Source: Ilumatobacter fluminis (GTDB taxonomy: Bacteria; Actinomycetota; Acidimicrobiia; Acidimicrobiales; Ilumatobacteraceae). From it: 64,000 nucleotides of DNA. The notes beneath the pieces are model-generated. The model searched no databases. It saw only the letters and a program-made list of their open reading frames with translations, and was not told the origin of the DNA. Below, piece after piece: positions 16,767 to 23,914 of this stretch (positions are counted from its first letter, which is position 1; every line of letters starts with the position of its first letter). Location of the stretch: contig NZ_SOAU01000001.1 of the NCBI RefSeq assembly GCF_004364865.1, positions 4,310,001-4,374,000 of the forward strand, written 5' to 3'. The position numbers and the translations under genes are program-made.

Positions 16767-17818
16767 GCGCGGCAGATCCAGGTCGTCGTCCGGGTCGAGG
16801 CCGACTCGACCGACGGGTAGAGCTCCCGCACGTCGGCGTCGACGTTCGAGTAGACGAAGTCGAACGCGTACGGCTCTCGGTTGTGATCGGTGTCGAAGCC
16901 ACGGTCGTACACCGCCCACGCGTCGGGCGGGTCGCTCGGCTGCAGCATGTCGTGGAGGACGAAGACCCCGCCGGGACGCAGGACGCGACGTGCGGCGGCG
17001 AGCGCGCGACGACCGTCGTCGAGCGGCATCTCGTGGAGGAGGGTGCCCATGTAGACCACGTCGAACGATTCGTCCTCGAAGCGGTCGAGTGTGCGGGCGT
17101 CGACCTGAGCGAACGTGACGTCGGCGCCGAGTCGCCGGGCTCGGGCGTGGCCGTAGCGCAGCAGTGGTGCCGCGAGGTCGACGCCCCACACCTCGGCGTC
17201 GGGCCACCGGTCGGCGAAGCCGCAGGTGACCTGTCCGATCGAGCAGCCGATGTCGAGCACCCGAGCGACGTGGCCGTCTTCGGGCTCGGGCACCTCGTCG
17301 GCACGGGCGATCTTGGCCTCGTCGAGGTCGTTCGCGCCGAGGTGGAACACCTTGGTGCCGTAGTGGTACACGTGACCGCCGAGCTCGTCGCCGTGGTAGC
17401 TGCCGGGCTGACGATGGAACTCGACCTCGTCGTAGTAGTCGGGCGTGACGAAGTCGGGGTCGAGGATCAGTCGACCGTCGTCGGGTCCGTCGATGTCGGC
17501 GATGAGTTCGTCGCGGTACGGCTCGTAGGCCTCCGTGACGCGGCGCCAGTTCATGCCCTGAGTGGTCCGGAGCAGGGAGTCGCGAGCAGCGACGACGGGG
17601 ATGCGTTCGGCCAGGTCGGCGAGCTGTGCCCGCGACTGGCGATCGGTGGCGATCGGACGGTCGCCGACGGCGGCGCGCAGGGCGGTCGCGGCGCGAGGGT
17701 TGAGCTGGCGCAGGGTGAACTTACGCAGGCCCTCGACGAAATCGAGGTAGCTCTCGTCGTCGAGGGACGGCATGGCCGTCATCGTGCCGAGCCGACCGCG
17801 TTGACTTCCGCCACTCAT
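16763..17818 (-). CDS. Class I SAM-dependent methyltransferase (copy 2), first gene of the island
   Basis: A 351-residue protein; the ATG at 17818 has a strong GGGAGGTG ribosome-binding site about 7 bases upstream. The N-terminal domain of about 180 residues includes HRQPGSYHGDELGGHVYHYG and GTKVFHLGAND; the SAM domain has RVLDIGCSIGQVT (about 186-197), VWGVDLAAPLL and YMGTLLHEMPLDDGRRAL, then LRPGGVFVLHDML. It is paralogous to 3038-4114 and followed in the same way by a coiled-coil gene. As the first gene behind the tandem IclR-like operator it is probably the most strongly regulated. The substrate is unknown. Confidence 0.88.
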   Translation of the reverse strand: MSGGSQRGRLGTMTAMPSLDDESYLDFVEGLRKFTLRQLNPRAATALRAAVGDRPIATDRQSRAQLADLAERIPVVAARDSLLRTTQGMNWRRVTEAYEPYRDELIADIDGPDDGRLILDPDFVTPDYYDEVEFHRQPGSYHGDELGGHVYHYGTKVFHLGANDLDEAKIARADEVPEPEDGHVARVLDIGCSIGQVTCGFADRWPDAEVWGVDLAAPLLRYGHARARRLGADVTFAQVDARTLDRFEDESFDVVYMGTLLHEMPLDDGRRALAAARRVLRPGGVFVLHDMLQPSDPPDAWAVYDRGFDTDHNREPYAFDFVYSNVDADVRELYPSVESASTRTTTWICRA

Positions 17819-17832
17819 GTGGCACCTCCCTC

Positions 17833-17870
17833 GTTCCGCTATGCGGAACCGTTGTTCCTTCATGCGCAAC
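17833..17870. promoter_or_regulatory. Tandem IclR-type operator, site pair 1
   Basis: The proximal site 17833-17849 reads GTTCCGC-TAT-GCGGAAC, a perfect 7+7 palindrome; the distal site 17854-17870 reads GTTCCTT-CAT-GCGCAAC, the same layout with mismatches. The starts are 21 bp apart, two helical turns. The pair sits 15-52 bases upstream of the first island gene (ATG 17818). It matches 9730-9767 in sequence, orientation and spacing. Confidence 0.72.
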
Positions 17871-18008
17871 GCTAGTCGCTGGTTGCGAGGTGGGCAAGCC
17901 GATCCTCCCACGTCCGAGCGCTGCGCAACAGAGCTGCGTCCGCCGCCGCAGTGCTCCGGCGCCGGTTCACCGGTCCGGCAGCGACGGTTGCTCGGCACAT
18001 CGATGCCG

Positions 18009-18470
18009 TCAGCCGAACGGCGGTTCGAGATTCGCGCACCCGAGCCCGCTCACCGTCCATTCGAGGAGAGCGCTGTCGGTCGAATCGGGAACGGTGACAG
18101 CGATCCGATCGACCTGGCTCTGCACCACGACGTGGTCTCCGTTGCCGAGCGGCACGAATCCGAGACCACCGGACGGAACGACGAACTTCGAGCGAGCGCC
18201 GGACGAGCTGACGACCTCCACGGCGAGGTCGTCGTCGCACTTGTTGATAATCGGCCAGAGCACGTCGGCCTGCGCTTCGGTCGGCTCGTTGCGAGCGGCG
18301 AACAGGCCGCCGACGCCGGCCAGAACGAACGCACCGCCGATCAGCGCGAATCGGCCGCGAGTCGTCCGACCGGTGTTCGTTTCCGTCGCCGGTTGTCGTC
18401 GAAGCGAACGGAGTTCGGCAATGATCAGCAGCACGCCGACCAGCACCATCCCGACGAGGAGCACGGTCAC
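18009..18470 (-). CDS. Small membrane protein with extracytoplasmic domain
   Basis: A 153-residue protein from a GTG at 18470 with an AAGGA ribosome-binding site. Two membrane segments are predicted, VLLVGMVLVGVLLIIAEL (about 3-20) and FALIGGAFVLAGVGGLFAA (about 41-59), followed by an extracytoplasmic beta-rich region with two cysteines (NKCDDDL and GLGCANLE) that could form a disulfide. I do not recognise the family. Its neighbours 18519-18722 and 18727-19191 are also small membrane proteins on the same strand. Confidence 0.6.
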   Translation of the reverse strand: MTVLLVGMVLVGVLLIIAELRSLRRQPATETNTGRTTRGRFALIGGAFVLAGVGGLFAARNEPTEAQADVLWPIINKCDDDLAVEVVSSSGARSKFVVPSGGLGFVPLGNGDHVVVQSQVDRIAVTVPDSTDSALLEWTVSGLGCANLEPPFG

Positions 18471-18518
18471 GGCGTCCTTCCGGCGCAGCGCATCATTCGA
18501 CGGTCGGCTGGCATTCGA

Positions 18519-18722
18519 TCACCATCCTGTCGCTGCGATCCGGATCGCTGCGACGAGCGCGATGACGCCGACGCCGAACATGCTCATGAACGCGCTGCGG
18601 TCCATGTAGGTCCACAGCGCTGCCGCTCTTCGACGAGCTCGCCAACGCAGCGAGGACCAGATCAATGCTGCCCCGATGAATACGAGGAGCAGCACGACCG
18701 CCGGTCGAACGATCGGCCCCAT
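18519..18722 (-). CDS. Small hypothetical membrane protein
   Basis: A 67-residue protein with two hydrophobic segments, PAVVLLLVFIGAALIWSSL and FMSMFGVGVIALVAAIRIA, separated by a basic loop (RWRARRRAAALW) that should face the cytoplasm. It starts 4 bases after the stop of 18727-19191, so the two are probably cotranscribed. No family is recognised. The length and hydrophobic pattern support a real gene, but the ribosome-binding site is weak. Confidence 0.5.
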   Translation of the reverse strand: MGPIVRPAVVLLLVFIGAALIWSSLRWRARRRAAALWTYMDRSAFMSMFGVGVIALVAAIRIAATGW

Positions 18723-18726
18723 AGCG

Positions 18727-19191
18727 CTATCGCTCGCTCACGCCGATTCGCTTCGCAAGGGCGGGCACATACTGCTCCCACTCGCCGCCTTCCGGTCGAA
18801 GCACCGGTTGGATGCGTCGGCCGTCGCGCAGTTCGATCGTCAAGGCCCGATGCTTCCCGGTGAGCCCGATCGCAGTGACCGAACCGATCGGCACGACCTG
18901 CCGTCCCCGCGGTGTCAAGACCTCGACCGCGTCGTGTGTGACCCGCACGAGGCCGTCGCGCCGTCGAATCAGTGCCGTGAGGACGATCCGGCCCAGCCAC
19001 AGCACGGTGCACATCGCAAGGACACCGCCGACCACGAAGCCGGCCGTACCGAGACGGAGCCCGTTCGGCTCTCCGATCGGCACGAACACGCCGATCGCAG
19101 CGCCGACGGCGCACAAGGTGAAGAAGAGCACCCCGCCGGCGCCGAGCCCCAGCGCCCTCGCCGACACCAGAATCGTGACGTCCTGTCCCAC
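18727..19191 (-). CDS. PH-like-domain membrane protein
   Basis: About 154 residues from a GTG at 19191 (a TTG at 19212 would add seven). Two membrane segments (ALGLGAGGVLFFTLCAVGAAIGVF and LGTAGFVVGGVLAMCTVLWLG) precede a basic region and a small beta domain, VRVTHDAVEVLTPRGRQVVPIGSVTAIGL, which looks like the bacterial PH-like domains in short actinobacterial membrane proteins. No enzymatic motif is seen. It resembles 19270-19878 in overall plan, two helices joined to a short beta domain. Confidence 0.55.
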   Translation of the reverse strand: MGQDVTILVSARALGLGAGGVLFFTLCAVGAAIGVFVPIGEPNGLRLGTAGFVVGGVLAMCTVLWLGRIVLTALIRRRDGLVRVTHDAVEVLTPRGRQVVPIGSVTAIGLTGKHRALTIELRDGRRIQPVLRPEGGEWEQYVPALAKRIGVSER

Positions 19192-19269
19192 CCTGAGCCA
19201 GACACTACGCAACGGCCGACAGACGCGCTGCCGGACGGCCGACGTGAGTTCGACAACTGCCTCGGCTGG

Positions 19270-19878
19270 CTAGCTGATGCGTTTGCCGGCGGTGGCGTTG
19301 AAGATGCACAGCGCTCCGATGGCGTAGATGACGACGGCGATCATCGCGGTGCCGATTGCGACGCCGATGCCGTGGGCGAGGTAGGGGTACCGGAACTCCT
19401 CGCCGAACGGGCCGACTGCTTCCTTGGTCGCCAGCACGATCGTCGCGCCCACGATCAGCCCGAAGGCAGCGAATGCGAACGCGATGATCTGGACGAGCTT
19501 GCCGAGACCGGCGAGGCGTTCCGCCGCAGGACGAGTAGGCGCCCGAGTGGACGGGCCGGTCGGCCCGTACTGGCCAGCGGTTCCCGACGTGGTTGCGCCC
19601 GCGAGCGCCTCGATCGCCGCTGTGAGTCGGTCGGCGTCTGCCGGGTCGTCGAGGGTGTACGTCGTCGACTTCATCGTCACGTTCTGTCCAGAGACACGAA
19701 CGAGGCCCAGCGGCACTGGCTCGAGACCGAGCGACACCCCGGTCGTGCGCCTCGGAACGAGATGTCCGTGACCGGGGTTGATCGTCAGCTCGACCGGACG
19801 ACCTTTGGGGTCCATGGCGGGATACGGCCCGAGTGAGACCGTGCTGTTCGTCAAGGCGCGCTCCTGTCGGGTGTCCAT
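19270..19878 (-). CDS. Hypothetical membrane protein with N-terminal beta domain
   Basis: About 202 residues from the ATG at 19878; an internal ATG at 19815 is also possible. The N-terminal part (RPVELTINPGHGHLVPRRTTGVSLGLEPVPLGLVRVSGQNVTMKSTTYTLDD) is beta-rich, followed by a Pro/Thr linker and two membrane helices (LVQIIAFAFAAFGLIVGATIVLA and GIGVAIGTAMIAVVIYAIGALCIF). The family is not recognised. The open frame reaches 20397 through the tRNA gene, and that extension is spurious. Confidence 0.55.
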   Translation of the reverse strand: MDTRQERALTNSTVSLGPYPAMDPKGRPVELTINPGHGHLVPRRTTGVSLGLEPVPLGLVRVSGQNVTMKSTTYTLDDPADADRLTAAIEALAGATTSGTAGQYGPTGPSTRAPTRPAAERLAGLGKLVQIIAFAFAAFGLIVGATIVLATKEAVGPFGEEFRYPYLAHGIGVAIGTAMIAVVIYAIGALCIFNATAGKRIS

Positions 19879-20140
19879 CGTGGCCGCGCGACACCGCCCG
19901 ACGCGACATCGGATTCGTCGCCCCGATCGCGCACGCCGTTCTCCGATCCCACCATGACTTTGCCCCCGTGTCGTCGAGCAGCGTGAACGTCGCTGCCGGT
20001 TCCCACCTGTTCTCCTACCACACAGCAGCGCACAGCGCGCGCCGTGCGTGGCGATGTCGTACGGAGCGACGCGGCGACTGCTGGCACAGTCGAGCGCCAC
20101 GGCCCGCCAGTGCCGCAGGACCGCTCGCCAGACGCGAAAC

Positions 20141-20160
20141 GGCCCCGCCGGAGCGGGGCC
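20141..20160 (-). terminator. Intrinsic terminator hairpin downstream of tRNA-Leu
   Basis: A perfect 8-bp stem (GGCCCCGC / GCGGGGCC) with a CGGA loop, starting 4 bases after the tRNA 3' end on the minus strand and followed by GTTTCG, a short T stretch. This is typical of a stable-RNA terminator in a high-GC genome. Confidence 0.75.
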
Positions 20161-20163
20161 ATC

Positions 20164-20250
20164 TGGTGGGCGAGGGGGGACTTGAACCCCCACGATCTTG
20201 CGATCACTGGCACCTGAAGCCAGCGCGTCTGCCAATTCCGCCACTCGCCC
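20164..20250 (-). tRNA. tRNA-Leu(CAG)
   Basis: The minus strand folds as a class II tRNA. The acceptor stem GGGCGAG (5') pairs with CTCGCCC (3'), followed by discriminator A and an encoded CCA. The D-arm contains AATTGGCAGACGCG, the anticodon stem CTGGC/GCCAG encloses the loop TTCAGGT (anticodon CAG), a long variable arm (GATCGCAAGATC) follows, and the T-arm carries GGTTCAAGTC. The long variable arm together with the CAG anticodon identifies leucine. Confidence 0.97.
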
Positions 20251-20297
20251 GAGTGACGCCTGAACGCTAGCGGGCGCGCGAGAAATCGCCACCACCC

Positions 20298-20475
20298 GTT
20301 CTCGGCGGCTCCCGTTGCGGAATGTGCCACAGGAGCAACCGAGAAGCGGACGCCGGGTTCTCGGCGGAGTCAGTCCACGATGTTGGACCAGGTTCACCGA
20401 GAACTCGCTCGGGAGGGCCGGTGCCGGGATCTCGGCGGACTCGGTTCATCATGGTGAACTCGGTCCACCGAGAAC
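20298..20475. repeat. 48-bp hairpin repeat array A (3 units)
   Basis: Three units at 20298-20346, 20357-20404 and 20428-20475. Each starts with G(T/A)TCTCGGCGG and ends with (C)ACCGAGAA(C/G), the ends being inverted repeats of each other. The interiors are more divergent here than in arrays B-D. The array lies immediately upstream of the tRNA-Leu gene on its promoter side. Confidence 0.85.
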
Positions 20476-20483
20476 GGTGGCCG

Positions 20484-21335
20484 TCAGTCGGCGGGGCCGC
20501 CGACGGTCTGGATCTCGACGACGGGGTAGTCGAGCGTCGACGTCAGCACGATCGGTGGCTGGACACCGCTGACGCCGCGGGAACTCGTCCACGTCACCGT
20601 CCAGGTCGAGGTGATGGTGACCGGGTACGGCCTGCCGTCATTGAGATCGCGATACGTGTAGCCGCAGACCGGGCTCGGGTCGGCCGAGTCGAGAGCGCTG
20701 TCGGGGATCGGGTCGCCCGCACCGGTGCACTCGACGACGTCGCCGTTGCCCATGTCGAACACGGTCTGGCTGAGCTCGGCACGAGCCGTCACCCACGAGC
20801 CCGGCGCCGCGCTGGCCGTCACCTCATAGGGGCCGGGGTCGTCGACCGCGAGCCACATGCCGAGCTGCACGACGCCCTGGTCGGTCGGGCTCAACGCCGG
20901 TGCCGGCGGATCGATCTCTCGCGCTGCTCGGTCGCGCAGGATCGACGCGACCAGTGCCGGGTCCGGATCGGTGATCAGCAGCCAGATCGTGTCGCCGCTC
21001 ACCACCTCGTCGCCTCGGCGACAGGTCTTCTGGGCGCGGACCCAGCTGGCGCCGGTCTCGGAATCGAATCGGAACTGCCGAGCGTCGACGAAGACATATG
21101 TGTAGCCACCGGACTCGTACCGCCCCCGCTGCGGCACCGTCAGCTCCGTTGTCGTACACACCACCGGCACCTCCGGCGGATCGTCGGAGTCCGACGGCTC
21201 CGAGCCCTCGGCCGTCGCCTCGTCGGTGACGGCGAGGCCACCGCCACCACCAGCGCTGCCCCCGGCCTCGGCGGGCGACGAGGTTCCGAACAAGAACAGC
21301 AGAACCAACCCGACTGCAGCTACAGGTCGCCGCAC
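20484..21335 (-). CDS. Secreted hypothetical protein
   Basis: About 283 residues from a GTG at 21335 that has AGGAG just upstream and overlaps the end of the lipoprotein gene 21320-22093 by 16 bases. The N-terminus RRPVAAVGLVLLFLFGTSSPAEA is a cleavable signal peptide. It is followed by a Gly/Ser/Asp-rich low-complexity stretch and a mature beta-rich region with VCTTTEL, TCRRGDEV, VECTGAG and VCGYTYRD, four cysteines that may pair. No domain is recognised. Overlap with the upstream lipoprotein indicates cotranscription; both are probably cell-envelope proteins. Confidence 0.65.
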   Translation of the reverse strand: MRRPVAAVGLVLLFLFGTSSPAEAGGSAGGGGGLAVTDEATAEGSEPSDSDDPPEVPVVCTTTELTVPQRGRYESGGYTYVFVDARQFRFDSETGASWVRAQKTCRRGDEVVSGDTIWLLITDPDPALVASILRDRAAREIDPPAPALSPTDQGVVQLGMWLAVDDPGPYEVTASAAPGSWVTARAELSQTVFDMGNGDVVECTGAGDPIPDSALDSADPSPVCGYTYRDLNDGRPYPVTITSTWTVTWTSSRGVSGVQPPIVLTSTLDYPVVEIQTVGGPAD

Positions 21336-22093
21336 TGCTCCTGGCCCTCCCAGAACCCGAATCGCTGGAGACCGTTGACGACCCACGCGCCGTCGACAAG
21401 AGCCAGGCTGTACGACAAGTCGGCGGCATTCACGGAATCGTCGACGACAAGATCCTCGCCATCGTCCCCGGCATCGACCTCGACGCGGATGTCACCGTCG
21501 ATCGCGCAGGCGTCGAAGGCAGCGATGTCGTCGACAACGATCAGCGACGGCGGGTAGATGTCGGTGTGAGTGATCGGGACCGAAACAATCGCCTCACCGT
21601 TCGCGATCAGTTCGTCGAGGAACGTCTCGACCCGTTCTGCGAAGGGGTTTCCGACCGTCGCACGCACGCCCTCTCGCAACGCCGTGTCCGACGGATCGGC
21701 GGATGCCGCTCGCATCGCGTCGGAGTACGCGTAGAACGCGTCGACGACCGCCTGCTTGTCTTCGTCGTCGGGGAAGGTGACTCGGGGTGGGACGCCCTCG
21801 GGGAGGGTGGTCGTCGTGGGTTCGGGGCTCGTCGTCTCGGGCGGGGCGGTGGACGGGACCGTCGTGGGCTCCGCCGTGGTCGGGGCAGCGACCGTCGTGG
21901 GGGCGCTCGTGGTCTCGGGCGCGGTCGTCGGCGGAGCGCTCGTCGTGGGTGCGGCCGTCGTGGGTGCGGCCGTCGTGGTGGCCTGCACGGTCGTGGTCGA
22001 GGCGGCGTCGTCGTCGCCGGAGCAGGCGGCGGCGATCAGGAGTGACGCGGCGACGAGGGTTCCCGCCGCGAGCCGTGGTCGGTGGCTCACCAT
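21320..22093 (-). CDS. Lipoprotein with Thr/Pro-rich linker and NTF2-like domain
   Basis: A 257-residue protein with a lipoprotein signal peptide (LVAASLLIAAAC lipobox, acidic SGDDD after the Cys), a spacer of about 70 residues built from TTAAPTT/TSAPPTT-type repeats, and a globular C-terminal domain (KQAVVDAFYAYSDAMRAASADP ... SLALVDGAWVVNGLQRFGFWEG) that resembles NTF2-like folds of actinobacterial surface lipoproteins. It is probably anchored outside the membrane with its domain held away from it. Its function is unknown. Confidence 0.7.
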   Translation of the reverse strand: MVSHRPRLAAGTLVAASLLIAAACSGDDDAASTTTVQATTTAAPTTAAPTTSAPPTTAPETTSAPTTVAAPTTAEPTTVPSTAPPETTSPEPTTTTLPEGVPPRVTFPDDEDKQAVVDAFYAYSDAMRAASADPSDTALREGVRATVGNPFAERVETFLDELIANGEAIVSVPITHTDIYPPSLIVVDDIAAFDACAIDGDIRVEVDAGDDGEDLVVDDSVNAADLSYSLALVDGAWVVNGLQRFGFWEGQEQCGDL

Positions 22094-22165
22094 GCGAGCA
22101 AACTACCCCGCCCCACGGACCCGCGGGGATGGGGACAACTCCCCGCCAGTGAGCCCGACCCCACC

Positions 22166-22577
22166 GATCTCGGCGGCTCCGGTCCACGATCCCGGACTCA
22201 GCTCACCGAGAACCCCAGGCGCCAGACCCCGAGCCCGGTTCTCGGCGGCACACGTCCGGAAACTCGCACCACAGTCACCGAGAACCCCAGGCGCCGGACC
22301 AGTCCCCGTTCTCGGCGGCACACGTCCGAAAACCCGCACCACAGCCACCGAGATCCCCAGGCGCCGGGCCAGTCCCCGTTCTCGGCGGCACACGTCCGGA
22401 AACTCGCACCACAGTCACCGAGAACCCCAGGCGCCGGACCAGTCCCCGTTCTCGGCGGCTCTCGTCCGGGAAACCGCACCACAGCCGCCGAGAACGTGGC
22501 GAAGATCCCCACCACCACCCATCACCCCGGTTCTCGGCGGCTCCGGTCCGAGATCCCGGACCACAGCCACCGAGAAG
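22166..22577. repeat. 48-bp hairpin repeat array B (6 units)
   Basis: Six units, each exactly 48 bp, start at 22166, 22238, 22308, 22378, 22448 and 22530; the four central ones have an exact 70-bp period. Consensus ends are GTTCTCGGCGG and CCACCGAGAAC; the interior of most units keeps CGTCCG and CGCACCACAG. Between units lie 22-34 bp spacers that are themselves similar (CCCAGGCGCCGG-type). The array fills most of the 590-base gap between the divergent lipoprotein and fhaA genes; outside it I see no gene in that gap. Confidence 0.92.
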
Positions 22578-22686
22578 CCGTGAGCGGTCCCGAATGCACC
22601 GCGACTCGGGCTGAGGAACGCCCTCAGCGGCCACCGGCGGAACTCGACCCATCGGCCGAATGAGGCCAGTACGCTGGCGCATTCCT

Positions 22687-23346
22687 ATGGGCATGCAAGG
22701 ACTGGAGCACCGCCTCGAACGTATGGTGGATGGTGTGTTCCGTCGTTCGCGCAACTCCATCCGGCCGATCGAGCTCGGCCGACGCCTGATCCGGGAGATG
22801 GACGACCACCGTTCGGTCGACGTCAAGGGTCAGCGAATCGTCCCCAACGATTTCGTCGTGCTGCTCTCCGCCGACGACCACAACGGCTTCGCCGACATCG
22901 AGGATGCGCTGCGGACCGAACTGGTCGAGGCCTGCCGTGAGTACGCCCGCGAGGAGGGCTACCACTTCATGGGCCCGGTCAGCGTCGACCTCCGGATCGA
23001 CAACTCGTTGAAGCCCGGCCGGTTCGGCATCGCCTCGCAGCTCAAGCAGTCCGATCCCGGTCATCGGCCCGGATCGATCGTCATGCCGTCGGGCGACCGC
23101 ATCAGCCTCGTCGACGACACCCACACGATCGGCCGCCTCCCCGACTGCACCGTCGTCGTGTCCGACAGCAACGTCAGCCGCCACCACAGCCGCATCACCC
23201 GGTCGGGCAGCGGCTTCGTGATCGCCGACCTCAACTCGACGAACGGCACGTTCGTGAACGGCGAGCGTCTCCTCGCCGACCACCGTCTGACCGAGGGCGA
23301 CATCATCACCATCGGCTCCGTCAACCTTCGTTTCGAAGCGTCCTGA
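22687..23346 (+). CDS. fhaA: FhaA-like protein (DUF3662 plus FHA domain)
   Basis: A 219-residue protein starting MGMQGLEHRLERMVDGVFRR. Residues 1-110 match the FhaA N-terminal domain (PIELGRRLIREMDDHRSVD, VPNDFVVLLSADD); residues about 130-219 form an FHA phosphothreonine-binding domain with IGRLPDC, SRHHSRI and LNSTNGTFVNGE. In mycobacteria FhaA binds phosphorylated MviN and restrains peptidoglycan synthesis. It is much shorter than mycobacterial FhaA because the long central linker is missing. First gene of the signalling operon, 22 bases before the next FHA gene. Confidence 0.92.
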   Translation: MGMQGLEHRLERMVDGVFRRSRNSIRPIELGRRLIREMDDHRSVDVKGQRIVPNDFVVLLSADDHNGFADIEDALRTELVEACREYAREEGYHFMGPVSVDLRIDNSLKPGRFGIASQLKQSDPGHRPGSIVMPSGDRISLVDDTHTIGRLPDCTVVVSDSNVSRHHSRITRSGSGFVIADLNSTNGTFVNGERLLADHRLTEGDIITIGSVNLRFEAS

Positions 23347-23368
23347 ACGGCACCACACCCACCCACGC

Positions 23369-23914
23369 ATGACCGACCAGGTACTCGACATCCTCAAGCT
23401 GGTGCTGCTGGCACTGCTGTACCTGTTCTTCGCGCGTGTGCTCTGGGCGGTGTGGAGCGAGGTGCGACAGCCCGACGCCCGCAGCATCGACCCGCAGCCC
23501 GCAGCGCAGCCACAGGCCGCGCCCCAACCGGCTGCAGCCCCACTCGATGGCACCCCGACCGGCGGCATCAACTGGCGTTCGAACCAGAAGCCGGTCCGTC
23601 CGGCCCGTGGCCAGGGAGGCCGACCCGCACGACTGGTCGTGCTCGAACCAAAGGAACGCCGCGGCACCACGTACGCGATCGGCGAGTCGTCGATCAAGAT
23701 CGGCCGTGAGACGACGAACACGATCGTCATCGCCGACGACGCGTACGTCTCAGGACACCACGCGACGATCGCGCTGATCGGCGGCAACGTGGTCGTCGAC
23801 GACATCGTCAGCAAGAACGGCACCTACGTCAACGGCACCCGGGTCAGCCAACAGCGTGCGCTCCACGTGGGCGACCGCGTCCAGATCGGCGCCACGATCC
23901 TGGAGGCGCAGTGA
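23369..23914 (+). CDS. fhaB: Membrane-anchored FHA-domain protein (FhaB/FipA-like)
   Basis: A 181-residue protein with an N-terminal membrane helix (ILKLVLLALLYLFFARVLWAVW), a Pro/Ala/Gln linker, and a C-terminal FHA domain with IGRETTN, SGHHATI and VSKNGTYVNGTRVS. The layout matches mycobacterial FipA (FhaB), which is phosphorylated by PknA/PknB and acts at the septum. Its stop overlaps the start of the phosphatase gene, as in other actinobacteria. Confidence 0.93.
   Translation: MTDQVLDILKLVLLALLYLFFARVLWAVWSEVRQPDARSIDPQPAAQPQAAPQPAAAPLDGTPTGGINWRSNQKPVRPARGQGGRPARLVVLEPKERRGTTYAIGESSIKIGRETTNTIVIADDAYVSGHHATIALIGGNVVVDDIVSKNGTYVNGTRVSQQRALHVGDRVQIGATILEAQ

Noticed and set aside
19833-20270. 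Plus-strand frame with the end GEGGLEPPRSCDHWHLKPARLP
   Set aside because: This is the common false ORF read across a tRNA gene; the tRNA-Leu at 20164-20250 explains it.
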